This document shows positions 31,043-39,409 of a DNA stretch of 43,653 nucleotides, piece by piece (the stretch's first letter is position 1; every line of letters begins with the position of its first letter). Location of the stretch: NCBI GenBank assembly GCA_001769835.1, contig MEPR01000093.1, forward strand, positions 1-43,653. The letters run 5' to 3'. The position numbers were made by a program, and so were the translations under genes. Below the pieces are notes generated by a model that did not search any database, was not told the DNA's origin, and was given only the letters and a program-made list of their open reading frames with translations. The DNA comes from Bdellovibrionales bacterium GWB1_55_8 (GTDB taxonomy: Bacteria; Bdellovibrionota; UBA1018).

Positions 31043-32729
31043 CTTTGGCCTCCGCATTCGCACTCGAGCGTGCGTCGGTTTCCCCGTCCGGCAGTTTTCC
31101 CGAGAAGCTGATCTGCCATTTCTTCAAGCCGTCTTGGCCCGGGACTTCTTCCACTTTTCCCTTTTCCAGGCCCGATATTCGTCCGCTCAGCAGGGAGGTG
31201 ATTTTTTCCGCCATCTGAGGATTGGAGACTAGTAATGTCAGTCGAACGGTCCGCTCGCTGGAAGGCGAGTAGGGTTCACTGGGGGACGCACCAACCTGGA
31301 CTTCAGTAACATCCACCACCACGTCCTTGGGAATGGCGCTCGAGAAATCCTTCAGGATTTCAAGAGGAGAGCCAGGATCCCGTGATACCAGCGAATTGAG
31401 CTGTCGCTGCTGCTCAAGTTCCGTGCTTACGGCTGATCGAAGGGTGCTGGTGCTGGCGATGTAAGTGCGCACGGCGCTGTCGGAAATCTGGCCGAAGAAC
31501 GACTGGATGTTTCGTTTGAGTTGCCGATCGGCGTCCGCCAGTTTTGATTTGTAGACCTGGCTTTGTATGGCCAAACTGAGGAACAAGCTCGCCAGAACGG
31601 CACCTGCCGATGTCAGGACCCAGCGGAAGTTCTGCAGCCTGAAACCCTGAGCGCGCGCCTCTTTTGAAAATTCGCCTTTTCGAAAATTGATCGCTGATGT
31701 TCTTTCCTGCCCGACCATGCAAAGCGCAAGTCCCATCGGCAGCGCGAAACTTGCTTCGGTGGCTTCGGAATAGGTGACCCCGGAAACGGAAGTTGCGCTC
31801 ATCCCATGAAGCGGTCTGACTGCGATGCCGAGGCTTTCCTGGATGTGAGCGGATAGACCCGGAAGCAACGAGGTTCCTCCCGCAAGAAAAATGGTCTCAG
31901 GCGGATCTTTTGTGACGTTTTTACATGTCAGCACCGCTTGATGAAGGTCGCGTATCAGAATTCGAAGAGGCTCGATCAGAGTGTCCGAGAATTCAGTCTG
32001 CTCAGGCGTGACGTTCTGCTTCTGGGCTGTAGGAAGAACGAATCCATCGATTTTCGCCTTTTCCGCTTCGTCGTAGGGAATGCCATATTTTTTCGCGATC
32101 GCGAGCGTTAAGTCGCGTCCGCCCCAGTCCATTTCACGGGCCAGCGCCGGTGCGCCTTGCCAGTGTATGTATGCAGTGGTTCGGCTCTGACCGATCTGGG
32201 CAAGCAGGACGGGCGAGACGCCAGCCTCCTGCTGCGGAACGACTTTGTTCAGCAGCGTCCGGTACGCCCAGGCTTCGGTCGTGAGCAGATCCGGGTCAAT
32301 CCCGCAGCGGTTCCAGAACGCGATCCAGGAAGCCACGGCGGACTTCAACGAGACAGCTACGTGTACGACGCTTCCCTGCTTGCTCTGACCAAGCATGCTA
32401 TAATCGTGGAACGAGCGCTCCATCGGGAACGGAAGTTCATCCTCCAGTTCGAAGCCGACAGCGGCCTGTATCGCTTTTTTCCCTCGGGTGGGTATGCGGA
32501 GATTGCGGAACGTGACGGTTCCCGGTTTTGCCGCGACGGCTATCTTGTCAGGTTTTCGTGGAAGCGACTCTATGAGTCGCCTCACGGCGGACTCCGGATC
32601 GGGCTGGCCGTCAGAACCTATCCCGATCGGCTGCTCATAGTAATCGTGGATCTCGAATCTTCCGAAGGAGCTTTCCAGCTCCACGGCCTTCACGCTTTTT
32701 GCTCCGAGATCGATGCCCAGGATTCGCAT
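31032..32729 (-). CDS. gspL: Type II secretion system protein GspL (PilM-PilN-like fusion)
   Basis: GspL links the GspE ATPase to the membrane platform. The 565-residue protein starts with an actin-like PilM fold: MRILGIDLGAKSVKAVELE at residues 1-19, and IFLAGGTSLLPGLSAHI around 280-296. One transmembrane segment lies near 370-395, followed by a PilN-like periplasmic region with a coiled coil and a compact ferredoxin-like fold. Classical GspL of gammaproteobacteria is about 400 residues with a reduced cytoplasmic domain; this form keeps the full actin-like fold. The ATG has GAGAGG eight bases upstream. It begins 12 bp after gspK ends and overlaps gspM by 11 bp. Confidence 0.88.
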   Translation of the reverse strand: MRILGIDLGAKSVKAVELESSFGRFEIHDYYEQPIGIGSDGQPDPESAVRRLIESLPRKPDKIAVAAKPGTVTFRNLRIPTRGKKAIQAAVGFELEDELPFPMERSFHDYSMLGQSKQGSVVHVAVSLKSAVASWIAFWNRCGIDPDLLTTEAWAYRTLLNKVVPQQEAGVSPVLLAQIGQSRTTAYIHWQGAPALAREMDWGGRDLTLAIAKKYGIPYDEAEKAKIDGFVLPTAQKQNVTPEQTEFSDTLIEPLRILIRDLHQAVLTCKNVTKDPPETIFLAGGTSLLPGLSAHIQESLGIAVRPLHGMSATSVSGVTYSEATEASFALPMGLALCMVGQERTSAINFRKGEFSKEARAQGFRLQNFRWVLTSAGAVLASLFLSLAIQSQVYKSKLADADRQLKRNIQSFFGQISDSAVRTYIASTSTLRSAVSTELEQQRQLNSLVSRDPGSPLEILKDFSSAIPKDVVVDVTEVQVGASPSEPYSPSSERTVRLTLLVSNPQMAEKITSLLSGRISGLEKGKVEEVPGQDGLKKWQISFSGKLPDGETDARSSANAEAKGGK

Positions 32730-32741
32730 GTATTCGCCTCT

Positions 32742-34064
32742 CTATAAAATTCTCATGAAAGTGACGTTCAAGCCAGCATCAGCTTTCTTTTTTGGTGTTC
32801 CTGCCGCAGGAATTCCGAGTTCGGGTTCAGGCAATCCGACCTCACGGGCGGGGTCTTTTTTCGCCGAGGTCCCGAGCGTGATCCACGCCTCAATGAGGCG
32901 CGTGGACTGGTTCACCTTCGCCTGCACCGTGATCTTGAAGTTGCTTTCGTCGACGACTATGCGGATGTTCCTGCGAGCTAGCTGCTCTTTGACCTGTGTG
33001 ATCGAATCGGCGCCAGCAAGGCGGGAAACGCTCTGGCTGATGTATTTGAAGAATTCATCCTCAGACTTGAAGAGGTGGTCTTCCTCCTCGGAATCGCGGT
33101 ATTTGAAGAACTCATCGACCTCTTCCTGGGTCATTTCCGGGAAGAGCGCCTGTAACACAAAGGGATTCATCGTGTTCACGTTGACTCCAGGCGTCGGACT
33201 GACGGTGAGAGTGGGAGCCAGCACGTCGTAGAGCGCGTCATCCAGTGGCTGAATCATCCGGAGTTCCGAAACGCTGTAGAAGGGAGCCCGCTTGTCGGCA
33301 ATTGCTTCGTTTTCCTGTCCCGTCCTCTGATAAGTGCGATCCACCCAAGCCAGCAGGTTGTCCATGAAGTCGTCCATCCGAAAGTCCCGATATTCGCTTG
33401 CAAAGTCCGGATCAGCCTCAAACTTCTGCTGGAGCACTTGTTTGAGGTAATCTTCCAGGCTTTGCCGAGCCTCTTCCGGATTGAAGGTCGGAGCAGGGCT
33501 CGGGCTCGCACCAGGGGAGGGCGGGGGCGGTGGTTCTCCCTTTCCTGCTCCGGTTTTCGCTGTTTTCCCCTGCGGAACGTAAGGAGCAAGCACCAGATTC
33601 AGATTGAATTTGCCGGACTCAGATGTGATGGCCGAGGTGAAGGTTCCTTCCAGCCCCGAGGCTTTCTGGAACGCGGTGATTTGGTCTTTTTCAATCATGG
33701 ACAGACCGGGAATGTCGGCCGGGATCGGAAAGATGACGGGAAAACTCCAGAGTTTGTCGAGAAGCGCCTTGGGAACCATGGGCGCTCCGCCGCCCGATTT
33801 TCCGCCACCTGAGAGGTCTTTCAAAGTCTGGTAAACCTTCAATCGGAGCAGCGATAGCTTGAACCCGCTCTTGGCGAGGTAATGAGCTTTCACCTGATCC
33901 ATGGAATCAAATGCGATTTTCTGGTTCACCTGAGCGACATACGTGAACTCGGTGACCAGAATTGATAGCACGCTCATGGCCGCTATCACCAGCATGAGTG
34001 CGATTCCGGCCTCTTTTTTCGGCTGCGGCTGCGGTTTGGTCTCAGGTGCTGGGGTCGATTCCAT
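32742..34064 (-). CDS. gspK: Type II secretion minor pseudopilin GspK
   Basis: GspK caps the pseudopilus tip with GspI and GspJ. The 440-residue product has a 20-residue leader ending KKEAG, then IALMLVIAAMSVLSILVTEF; position +5 is leucine rather than glutamate, as is usual for GspK. The large globular part carries a proline-rich linker (GEPPPPPSPGASPSPAPTF, around residue 182-200) and the conserved ADPD-, NLLAWVD and PLDDALYDVLAPTLTVSP segments, with GVNVNTMNPFVLQALFP after it. It is longer than E. coli GspK (about 330) through that linker and a C-terminal extension rich in Pro, Ala and Lys. The ATG overlaps gspJ by 23 bp. Confidence 0.9.
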   Translation of the reverse strand: MESTPAPETKPQPQPKKEAGIALMLVIAAMSVLSILVTEFTYVAQVNQKIAFDSMDQVKAHYLAKSGFKLSLLRLKVYQTLKDLSGGGKSGGGAPMVPKALLDKLWSFPVIFPIPADIPGLSMIEKDQITAFQKASGLEGTFTSAITSESGKFNLNLVLAPYVPQGKTAKTGAGKGEPPPPPSPGASPSPAPTFNPEEARQSLEDYLKQVLQQKFEADPDFASEYRDFRMDDFMDNLLAWVDRTYQRTGQENEAIADKRAPFYSVSELRMIQPLDDALYDVLAPTLTVSPTPGVNVNTMNPFVLQALFPEMTQEEVDEFFKYRDSEEEDHLFKSEDEFFKYISQSVSRLAGADSITQVKEQLARRNIRIVVDESNFKITVQAKVNQSTRLIEAWITLGTSAKKDPAREVGLPEPELGIPAAGTPKKKADAGLNVTFMRIL

Positions 34065-34854
34065 TCAGCGGGATCTCCGGTCTAAACTCAAAATTGCCAT
34101 TAAAAGAAAGGTTGGACGGTCCAAATGCCTCGAATTGCACCCGAATGATATCGGGGTAGAGACCCTTGAATTCATCTTTTTCCGTATCCCAGGATTTTTC
34201 CCAGCGTTCTTTGTCCTTTCTGTAATAAGCGAACTGCAGCGATTTCAGTCCATAGAGTAGCGGATAGGACTGCTGCATCTTGTCCCTGTCATCTTCCGTG
34301 TACACATTCGGGCTTTCGGTTTTGACGAGTACATAGGAATCACCGTCCTCCTCACGCTCGCTTTTCTGAAGTTCGTAATTGATTTTGGCGAGCTCGGACT
34401 CAGGCGCATCCTGGTAGACCCGAAGGTGCGAAGAGGAGATGAAACTCATTTTGCCTTCAGCGCCCACGAATCGCGAGGGACGAAGTCCTGTTGAATCAGT
34501 CGCCGCGCCCCAATAACGCGTGGCTTCTCCCAGGCCCGGATCCTGCGCCACGACTTGCTGGAACTCCGCCTCCGAGTTGCCGGAACCCTTCGTTGCTTTC
34601 GGGGCCGCCATCAGAAGCGGGGAGTAAATCATGGAGATGTCCCGTTGGACGATGTTCATGGAGAGTCGGATCGCATTATTGAAATCGCCTTCATCCCCGA
34701 GGACCACGCGAAGCTTATAGCTTTCAACGACCGCCTGGTAGATAGCGAAGCTGATGAAAACCAGGATCGCCATGGCAATGAGGACCTCGAGAAGGGTAAA
34801 TCCCGCTCGATCGCATGCGGAAGGTGAGTGCTTAGAGCGATAGTTGAAAATCAC
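34042..34854 (-). CDS. gspJ: Type II secretion minor pseudopilin GspJ
   Basis: A tip pseudopilin. The 270-residue product starts at GTG (34854) within the end of gspI. It has an 18-residue leader ending in glycine (ACDRAG), then FTLLEVLIAMAILVFISFAIY with glutamate at +5, the substrate of the prepilin peptidase, which cleaves and methylates. The soluble part is beta-rich with YWGAATDSTGLRPSRFVG and LPILYGL-like segments. GGTGG lies nine bases upstream of the GTG. Overlap with gspI and gspK, both 23 bp, implies coupled translation. Confidence 0.88.
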   Translation of the reverse strand: MIFNYRSKHSPSACDRAGFTLLEVLIAMAILVFISFAIYQAVVESYKLRVVLGDEGDFNNAIRLSMNIVQRDISMIYSPLLMAAPKATKGSGNSEAEFQQVVAQDPGLGEATRYWGAATDSTGLRPSRFVGAEGKMSFISSSHLRVYQDAPESELAKINYELQKSEREEDGDSYVLVKTESPNVYTEDDRDKMQQSYPLLYGLKSLQFAYYRKDKERWEKSWDTEKDEFKGLYPDIIRVQFEAFGPSNLSFNGNFEFRPEIPLNGIDPST

Positions 34855-35347
34855 GATTCAGGTCCACCCAATATGTCGATACCGAGAAGTGCTGCTCGCC
34901 CGTCCCCTTTTTCCAGAAAACCGTGACTGTGGCTTCTCGAACCGCCTTGGAAAGATGGTTTGTCACGAGTTTGGTCATTTGCGAGGCGGTGTCGGATGAA
35001 GCGGAGTCATCTCCACCTCCGCTTTCCTCTTTGTTTCCTCCGGAGCTCAGATTGAGGTTCGGGAATTCTATTTCCTTGATTTCGGTTTCCCAGCGGTAAT
35101 CCTCGTAGGGGCTCTTGAACTGCCCGGCATCCTTCTTCTTGAATTCGTCAAATGTTTTACCTTCAAACTCATGTTCGTATTCGATCATCCGGTTTTTCGC
35201 GAGCATCGCGACTACGTTCATCTGGCGTGCGCGGTCCGAAGCGTTGATGCTTGCCGACTGGACAGAGAGTATCGCGGTAAAAGCGACCAGCATGATGGCC
35301 ATCGCTATGAGAGTCTCGAGCAGCGTGAAGCCGGATTCATTTTTCAT
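34832..35347 (-). CDS. gspI: Type II secretion minor pseudopilin GspI
   Basis: The start chosen is the ATG at 35345-35347, with GGAGG six bases upstream and an 11 bp overlap with gspH; an earlier in-frame start is less likely. The 171-residue product has the short leader MKNESG, then FTLLETLIAMAIMLVAFTAIL with glutamate at +5. GspI begins assembly of the pseudopilus tip. The soluble part has RARQMNVVAMLAKNRMIEYE, the conserved helix, and a flexible Gly/Ser/Asp linker (GGNKEESGGGDDSASSD) that is unusual in GspI, which is typically about 125 residues. Confidence 0.88.
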   Translation of the reverse strand: MKNESGFTLLETLIAMAIMLVAFTAILSVQSASINASDRARQMNVVAMLAKNRMIEYEHEFEGKTFDEFKKKDAGQFKSPYEDYRWETEIKEIEFPNLNLSSGGNKEESGGGDDSASSDTASQMTKLVTNHLSKAVREATVTVFWKKGTGEQHFSVSTYWVDLNRDFQLSL

Positions 35348-35936
35348 TGAACGCCTCCTCACGCGGGATCTGTCGTTCATAAACGTCGGTGCGGCCCAGA
35401 ACCGGCGAGATTACGAGTGAAAGGTGGTGCTCGGAGTCATCCTTCAGATGAACGAGCGTGCGTTCGGAAATTCCATGAGGAAAAAAATGAGAGTAAGCGA
35501 GACCTTCGGAGATCGGTTCCTTGAACCTTTGCGTGACGATGTCCTCGAACTCAACGCCGCGAGGGAGGTTCTGTTTTTTTCGTGTGACGGATTTCTGCAT
35601 TTTGAAGGGAGAAGGCGGCGGACCTTCCTCTTTTGAGGTTTTGGTCCGCCGCGAATCACGTTCTCTGGACTCCTGGGTCTCAAGTACGGCCGTAGGGGGT
35701 CCTGCTTCGACCCAGTACTGATGCTCTTTCAGGTCGTAGACCACCCGGTGAACGTTCCCGGTGATCACGGCTGAGTTATAGGCTTCCTTGATCGTTTCAG
35801 CCATTTCCCTCGCGGTCGAGTTCAGGGAAAGCTTGAAATAGCTCGTGATCGTGGGCATTGCCGTGGCCGTGATCAGACCGATTATGGCGACAACCACCAG
35901 GAGCTCGATCAGAGTGAAGCCGCGGGTTCCCTTCAT
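35337..35936 (-). CDS. gspH: Type II secretion minor pseudopilin GspH
   Basis: Minor pseudopilin joining the tip complex to the GspG shaft. The 199-residue product has the short leader MKGTRG, then FTLIELLVVVAIIGLITATA with glutamate at +5. The soluble part has RVVYDLKEHQYWVE, and near residue 80-120 a basic insert (RERDSRRTKTSKEEG, MQKSVTRKKQ) that common GspH proteins lack. It overlaps gspG by ATGA and gspI by 11 bp. Confidence 0.87.
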   Translation of the reverse strand: MKGTRGFTLIELLVVVAIIGLITATAMPTITSYFKLSLNSTAREMAETIKEAYNSAVITGNVHRVVYDLKEHQYWVEAGPPTAVLETQESRERDSRRTKTSKEEGPPPSPFKMQKSVTRKKQNLPRGVEFEDIVTQRFKEPISEGLAYSHFFPHGISERTLVHLKDDSEHHLSLVISPVLGRTDVYERQIPREEAFNEK

Positions 35937-36409
35937 TGGTCGTCAGAGGAGATATCCGAAGCACTTCCGGTGCCGCCTTCGGCTGCGTCCTGGCCGAGAG
36001 ACTTGATCGTGTATTTCGCTCCATCCGAGACATAAAGAAATTCGTTACCCCAGGCATCGACCGGCACTTTCTTGCTGCTCAGGAAACCTTCCGGGTCATA
36101 ATTCTTGCATTCGCGGCCAGAAGGAGCTCTGACGAGAGCGTCGAGCCCCTGGTCTGTGGTGGGATAGAAACCGCAGACGCGACGGAAGTCCTGCAGGGTC
36201 ACACCGAGTTGCTTGATCTGGATCTTGGTCGAATCCACTCGGGATTCCTCGAATTTGCCCATGATGTTTGATCCCACGATGCCCATGATAAGACCGATGA
36301 TCGCAACCACAATCATCATTTCAATGAGGGTGAAACCGGAATCATTTGAGCTTACCGGGCTCAGTGCCCTGGGATATTTCGCATAGATACGGTTCAGGAT
36401 GTTTTTCAT
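35933..36409 (-). CDS. gspG: Type II secretion major pseudopilin GspG
   Basis: The main subunit of the pseudopilus that acts as a piston for secretion. The 158-residue precursor has an unusually long 25-residue leader ending SNDSG, then FTLIEMMIVVAIIGLIMGIV with glutamate at +5. The soluble part has the family's YPTTDQGLDALV, LSSKKVPVDAWGNEFLYVS, and the C-terminal EGGTGSASDISSDDQ, which corresponds to the calcium-binding loop of GspG. AAGGAG lies just upstream of the ATG. It follows gspF after 24 bp and overlaps gspH by ATGA. Confidence 0.95.
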   Translation of the reverse strand: MKNILNRIYAKYPRALSPVSSNDSGFTLIEMMIVVAIIGLIMGIVGSNIMGKFEESRVDSTKIQIKQLGVTLQDFRRVCGFYPTTDQGLDALVRAPSGRECKNYDPEGFLSSKKVPVDAWGNEFLYVSDGAKYTIKSLGQDAAEGGTGSASDISSDDQ

Positions 36410-36433
36410 TTAATTTTCTCCTTTCGAGAATGT

Positions 36434-37657
36434 TTAACGTTGGGCGACGTTGTTGATTTGTAACAAAGGCATGAATACCGAGAACACGATGAAACCAACG
36501 ACACCCCCCATGCCGACGATCATCAGGGGCTCGAGCAGCGCGGTCATTGATTCGACTTTCGAGCTGACCTGTTCCTCGTAGGTCGTGGCGATGTTCTTTA
36601 ACATGTCCGGCAGTTCACCGGTTTTCTCTCCGATCGCGATCATGTGGATCACCAGGGGAGGGAACTCCCCGCAACGACGGAGGGGATCCGCAATCGATTG
36701 GCCTTCCGTGATGTTTTCCCTCGCTGTGGCAATGGCATTGGCGATTGGAACACTGTCGACGAGGTTCCGGGCGATGTTCATGCTGGTGAGGATAGGAACG
36801 CCGCTGCTCAGCAGAGTAGCCATCGTGCTGGCGAAACGGGTCACAGCGATCATGCGTATCAATGGGCCGAAGATCGGGGCGCGCAGTTTGAATCCGTCCC
36901 AGCGTGCCCTGCCTTTCGTGGTCGCGATATAGCGCCGGAACATCCAGAATCCGAGGACAGCGGAACCAAGAATCGCAGGCCACCAGGTGACTGTAAAATC
37001 GCTGATATCCGCCAGTACGCGCGTCGTGAACGGCATGGGCTTGTTCATGGATTCGAAAATTCCGATGAGTTTCGGAATGACGAAAGTGAAAATCGCCATC
37101 AACAGCCCGATCGCGACAACCATCATGAGCATCGGGTATGTCATGCCGCTGATGATTTTGCCGCGAAGCCGCATTTGGGCTTCTTTCAGGTCAGCAAGTT
37201 TCAGCAGGACAAGACCCAGGGTGCCGGAACTTTCACCCGCTTCGATCATGTTCACGAAAATCGAATCGAAGATACGCGGATGGGCGCTGCAGGCTTTCGC
37301 CAACGATGACCCTTCGTTCACGTCCTGGCGTACCTGTGAAAGAACGACCTTGAGGCGTTCGTTTTCAGTCTGCTCGACCAGTGCGTTGAGTGCCTCGACG
37401 AGGGGGATGTTCGCCTTCACGAGACTTGCGAGCTGCCGGGTCATGAGCGAGAGCTCGCGTACGCTGACTCGTCCTCCGAAAAACGGCACGGACGCCGAGC
37501 TGTGGGGGCGAGCAGCGGTTTTTTCCACGATCTCGGTGACGACGAGACCGCGCTTCTTCAACTTCAGTCTGGCCGCCTTCTGAGTTTCGGCTTCAATGAT
37601 CCCTTTTTGCTGCTTTCCGTCAGGCGCAAAAGCCTTGAAGTCATAAATCGGAGGCAT
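36434..37657 (-). CDS. gspF: Type II secretion inner-membrane platform protein GspF
   Basis: Polytopic core of the inner-membrane platform. The 407-residue protein has the usual N-terminal YDFKAFAPDGKQQKGIIEAE segment, two homologous cytoplasmic helical domains of about 120 residues, and transmembrane segments near residues 175-200, 225-245 and 375-398. The conserved MIEAGESSGTLGLVLLKLAD and MIAIGEKTGELPDMLKNIA signatures end the two helical domains. Length matches E. coli GspF (about 400). GGAGG lies 11 bases upstream of the ATG. It follows gspE after 6 bp. Confidence 0.95.
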   Translation of the reverse strand: MPPIYDFKAFAPDGKQQKGIIEAETQKAARLKLKKRGLVVTEIVEKTAARPHSSASVPFFGGRVSVRELSLMTRQLASLVKANIPLVEALNALVEQTENERLKVVLSQVRQDVNEGSSLAKACSAHPRIFDSIFVNMIEAGESSGTLGLVLLKLADLKEAQMRLRGKIISGMTYPMLMMVVAIGLLMAIFTFVIPKLIGIFESMNKPMPFTTRVLADISDFTVTWWPAILGSAVLGFWMFRRYIATTKGRARWDGFKLRAPIFGPLIRMIAVTRFASTMATLLSSGVPILTSMNIARNLVDSVPIANAIATARENITEGQSIADPLRRCGEFPPLVIHMIAIGEKTGELPDMLKNIATTYEEQVSSKVESMTALLEPLMIVGMGGVVGFIVFSVFMPLLQINNVAQR

Positions 37658-37663
37658 ATTACT

Positions 37664-39409
37664 TTATACCTCCGCGTGGGTGGCTCGCATCAGCTCATCC
37701 ACGGTAGTCGCGCCCGACAGCACTTTCGCAACGCCGTCCTCGCGCAGGGTGATCATTCCGCGTTCCACGGCCGCCCTCTTGATCGTTCCGGAATCCGCGT
37801 TTTTCACGATCAGGCTGCGGATGTCGTCGTCGACGACCATGAGTTCGTGAATCACGGTACGACCGGAGTAGCCGGTCTGGGAGCAGGCTGGGCAGCCCAC
37901 TGCGCGATAAAGCGTCACTCCGGCTGGCAGACGCGATAACCCGAGTTCTTGAAGCTCAAAGGCGCTTGGATCATGAGGTTCCCGACATTTCGAACAGACT
38001 TTCCGGATCAGGCGCTGAGCGACGATTCCGAGCAGGGAGCTTGCCACGAGGAACGGTTCAACCCCCATGTCGATCAGTCGGGTTGCCGCACCCGAGGAGT
38101 CATTCGTATGCAACGTCGAGAGCACAAGGTGGCCGGTGAGGGAGGCGTTGATAGCGATTTCGGCCGTTTCCTTGTCTCGGATTTCGCCGACCATGATGAT
38201 GTCGGGGTTCTGACGAAGGAAGGCGCGGAGAGCGCGCGCGAAGGTGAGTTCAATTTTGGCGTTCACCTGAACCTGGTTGATCCCGGGAATCTGGTACTCG
38301 ATCGGATCCTCTACCGTAAGGATGTTTCTTTCCGGGCTGTTCAGCTTCACCAGGCAGGCGGAAAGCGTCGTCGATTTACCGCTGCCGGTGGGACCGGTGA
38401 CGAGAATGATTCCGTATTTGCGGAAGATGAGTTTCTCGATCAGACGTGCGCTTTTCTCCGAGAACCCGAGCTGCTCGAGTTCGAGCACCGTTCCGGTCTG
38501 TTCAAGAATACGCATAACCAGACGTTCACCGAAAATGGTGGGAACAGTGGAAAGACGAATGTCGATGTCCTTGCCGGCGATCTTGATTTTGATGCGGCCG
38601 TCCTGAGGAAGGCGCTTCTCGGCGATATCGAGGGTACCCATGACCTTGATGCGGGACGAGATGGCGGCGTGGGCGCGTTTCGGCTGCCGGATGATATCGT
38701 AAAGAACGCCATCAACGCGGAAGCGGACAACGAATTCCTTTTCGAAAGGTTCGATATGAATGTCGGAGGCCTTTTCCTTCACTGCGCGGAAGATGAGCGA
38801 GTTGACGAACTTGATAACGGGGGCGTCATCTTCGGTCGCCTCGAGAATGTCGATCGGTCCTTCAAGTTCGAGGTCATAATTGTCGTTGAATTCACCTTCG
38901 ATCTTCTCGACCAGATTCGTGGTGCTGCGCTCGTAGACACGGTTGATCGCTTCCTGAATCCGCAGGCTGGTGCTCGCCACCAGACGGATCGGCAAGCCTG
39001 TGAGTGCACGTAAATCGTCAGCAACCGAATCGTTGAAGGGATCGGCCACAGCCACTACGAGGGTCTCGCCCCTTTCGGTCATTTCACGTTGAAGCGGTAT
39101 AGCTTCCTTCATTTTCGCATAGTTGATCGGAATGTCAGAGACGAGCTTGGGATCGATCTCATGTGACTTGATGTCATCGAGATAGGTGATCCCGATCTGA
39201 ATGCAGAGCGCACGAAGGATCTCGTGGGAAGGGATCATGTTCTTCCGAACAAGGATATCACCCAGCAGACCCCCGTCGGATTTCTGCAGCTTGAGCGCTT
39301 CCTCGAGTTGCGCGGGTGAAAGCGAGGTATGCCGCAGCAGAATCTCGCCGATCTTAGGCAGATGTTCAGCAGTGCTGAGGTGTTCGATTTTGTCTGTACG
39401 GTCGTTCAT
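37664..39409 (-). CDS. gspE: Type II secretion ATPase GspE
   Basis: The hexameric ATPase that drives pseudopilus assembly. The 581-residue protein has an N1E/PilB-type N-terminal domain (KIGEILLRHTSLSPAQLEEA), the N2E domain, and the ATPase core with Walker A GPTGSGKST at about residue 335, the Asp box, DPIEYQ, Walker B IIMVGEIRD, and the histidine-box TGHLVLSTLHTNDS. Near residue 475-520 a CSKC ... CPAC pair forms the zinc-binding module typical of GspE. It overlaps gspD by ATGA. Length is slightly above the usual 500. Confidence 0.96.
   Translation of the reverse strand: MNDRTDKIEHLSTAEHLPKIGEILLRHTSLSPAQLEEALKLQKSDGGLLGDILVRKNMIPSHEILRALCIQIGITYLDDIKSHEIDPKLVSDIPINYAKMKEAIPLQREMTERGETLVVAVADPFNDSVADDLRALTGLPIRLVASTSLRIQEAINRVYERSTTNLVEKIEGEFNDNYDLELEGPIDILEATEDDAPVIKFVNSLIFRAVKEKASDIHIEPFEKEFVVRFRVDGVLYDIIRQPKRAHAAISSRIKVMGTLDIAEKRLPQDGRIKIKIAGKDIDIRLSTVPTIFGERLVMRILEQTGTVLELEQLGFSEKSARLIEKLIFRKYGIILVTGPTGSGKSTTLSACLVKLNSPERNILTVEDPIEYQIPGINQVQVNAKIELTFARALRAFLRQNPDIIMVGEIRDKETAEIAINASLTGHLVLSTLHTNDSSGAATRLIDMGVEPFLVASSLLGIVAQRLIRKVCSKCREPHDPSAFELQELGLSRLPAGVTLYRAVGCPACSQTGYSGRTVIHELMVVDDDIRSLIVKNADSGTIKRAAVERGMITLREDGVAKVLSGATTVDELMRATHAEV

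Noticed and set aside
37949-39013. 354-codon plus-strand open frame
   Set aside because: Antisense to gspE; no start context and no family resemblance.
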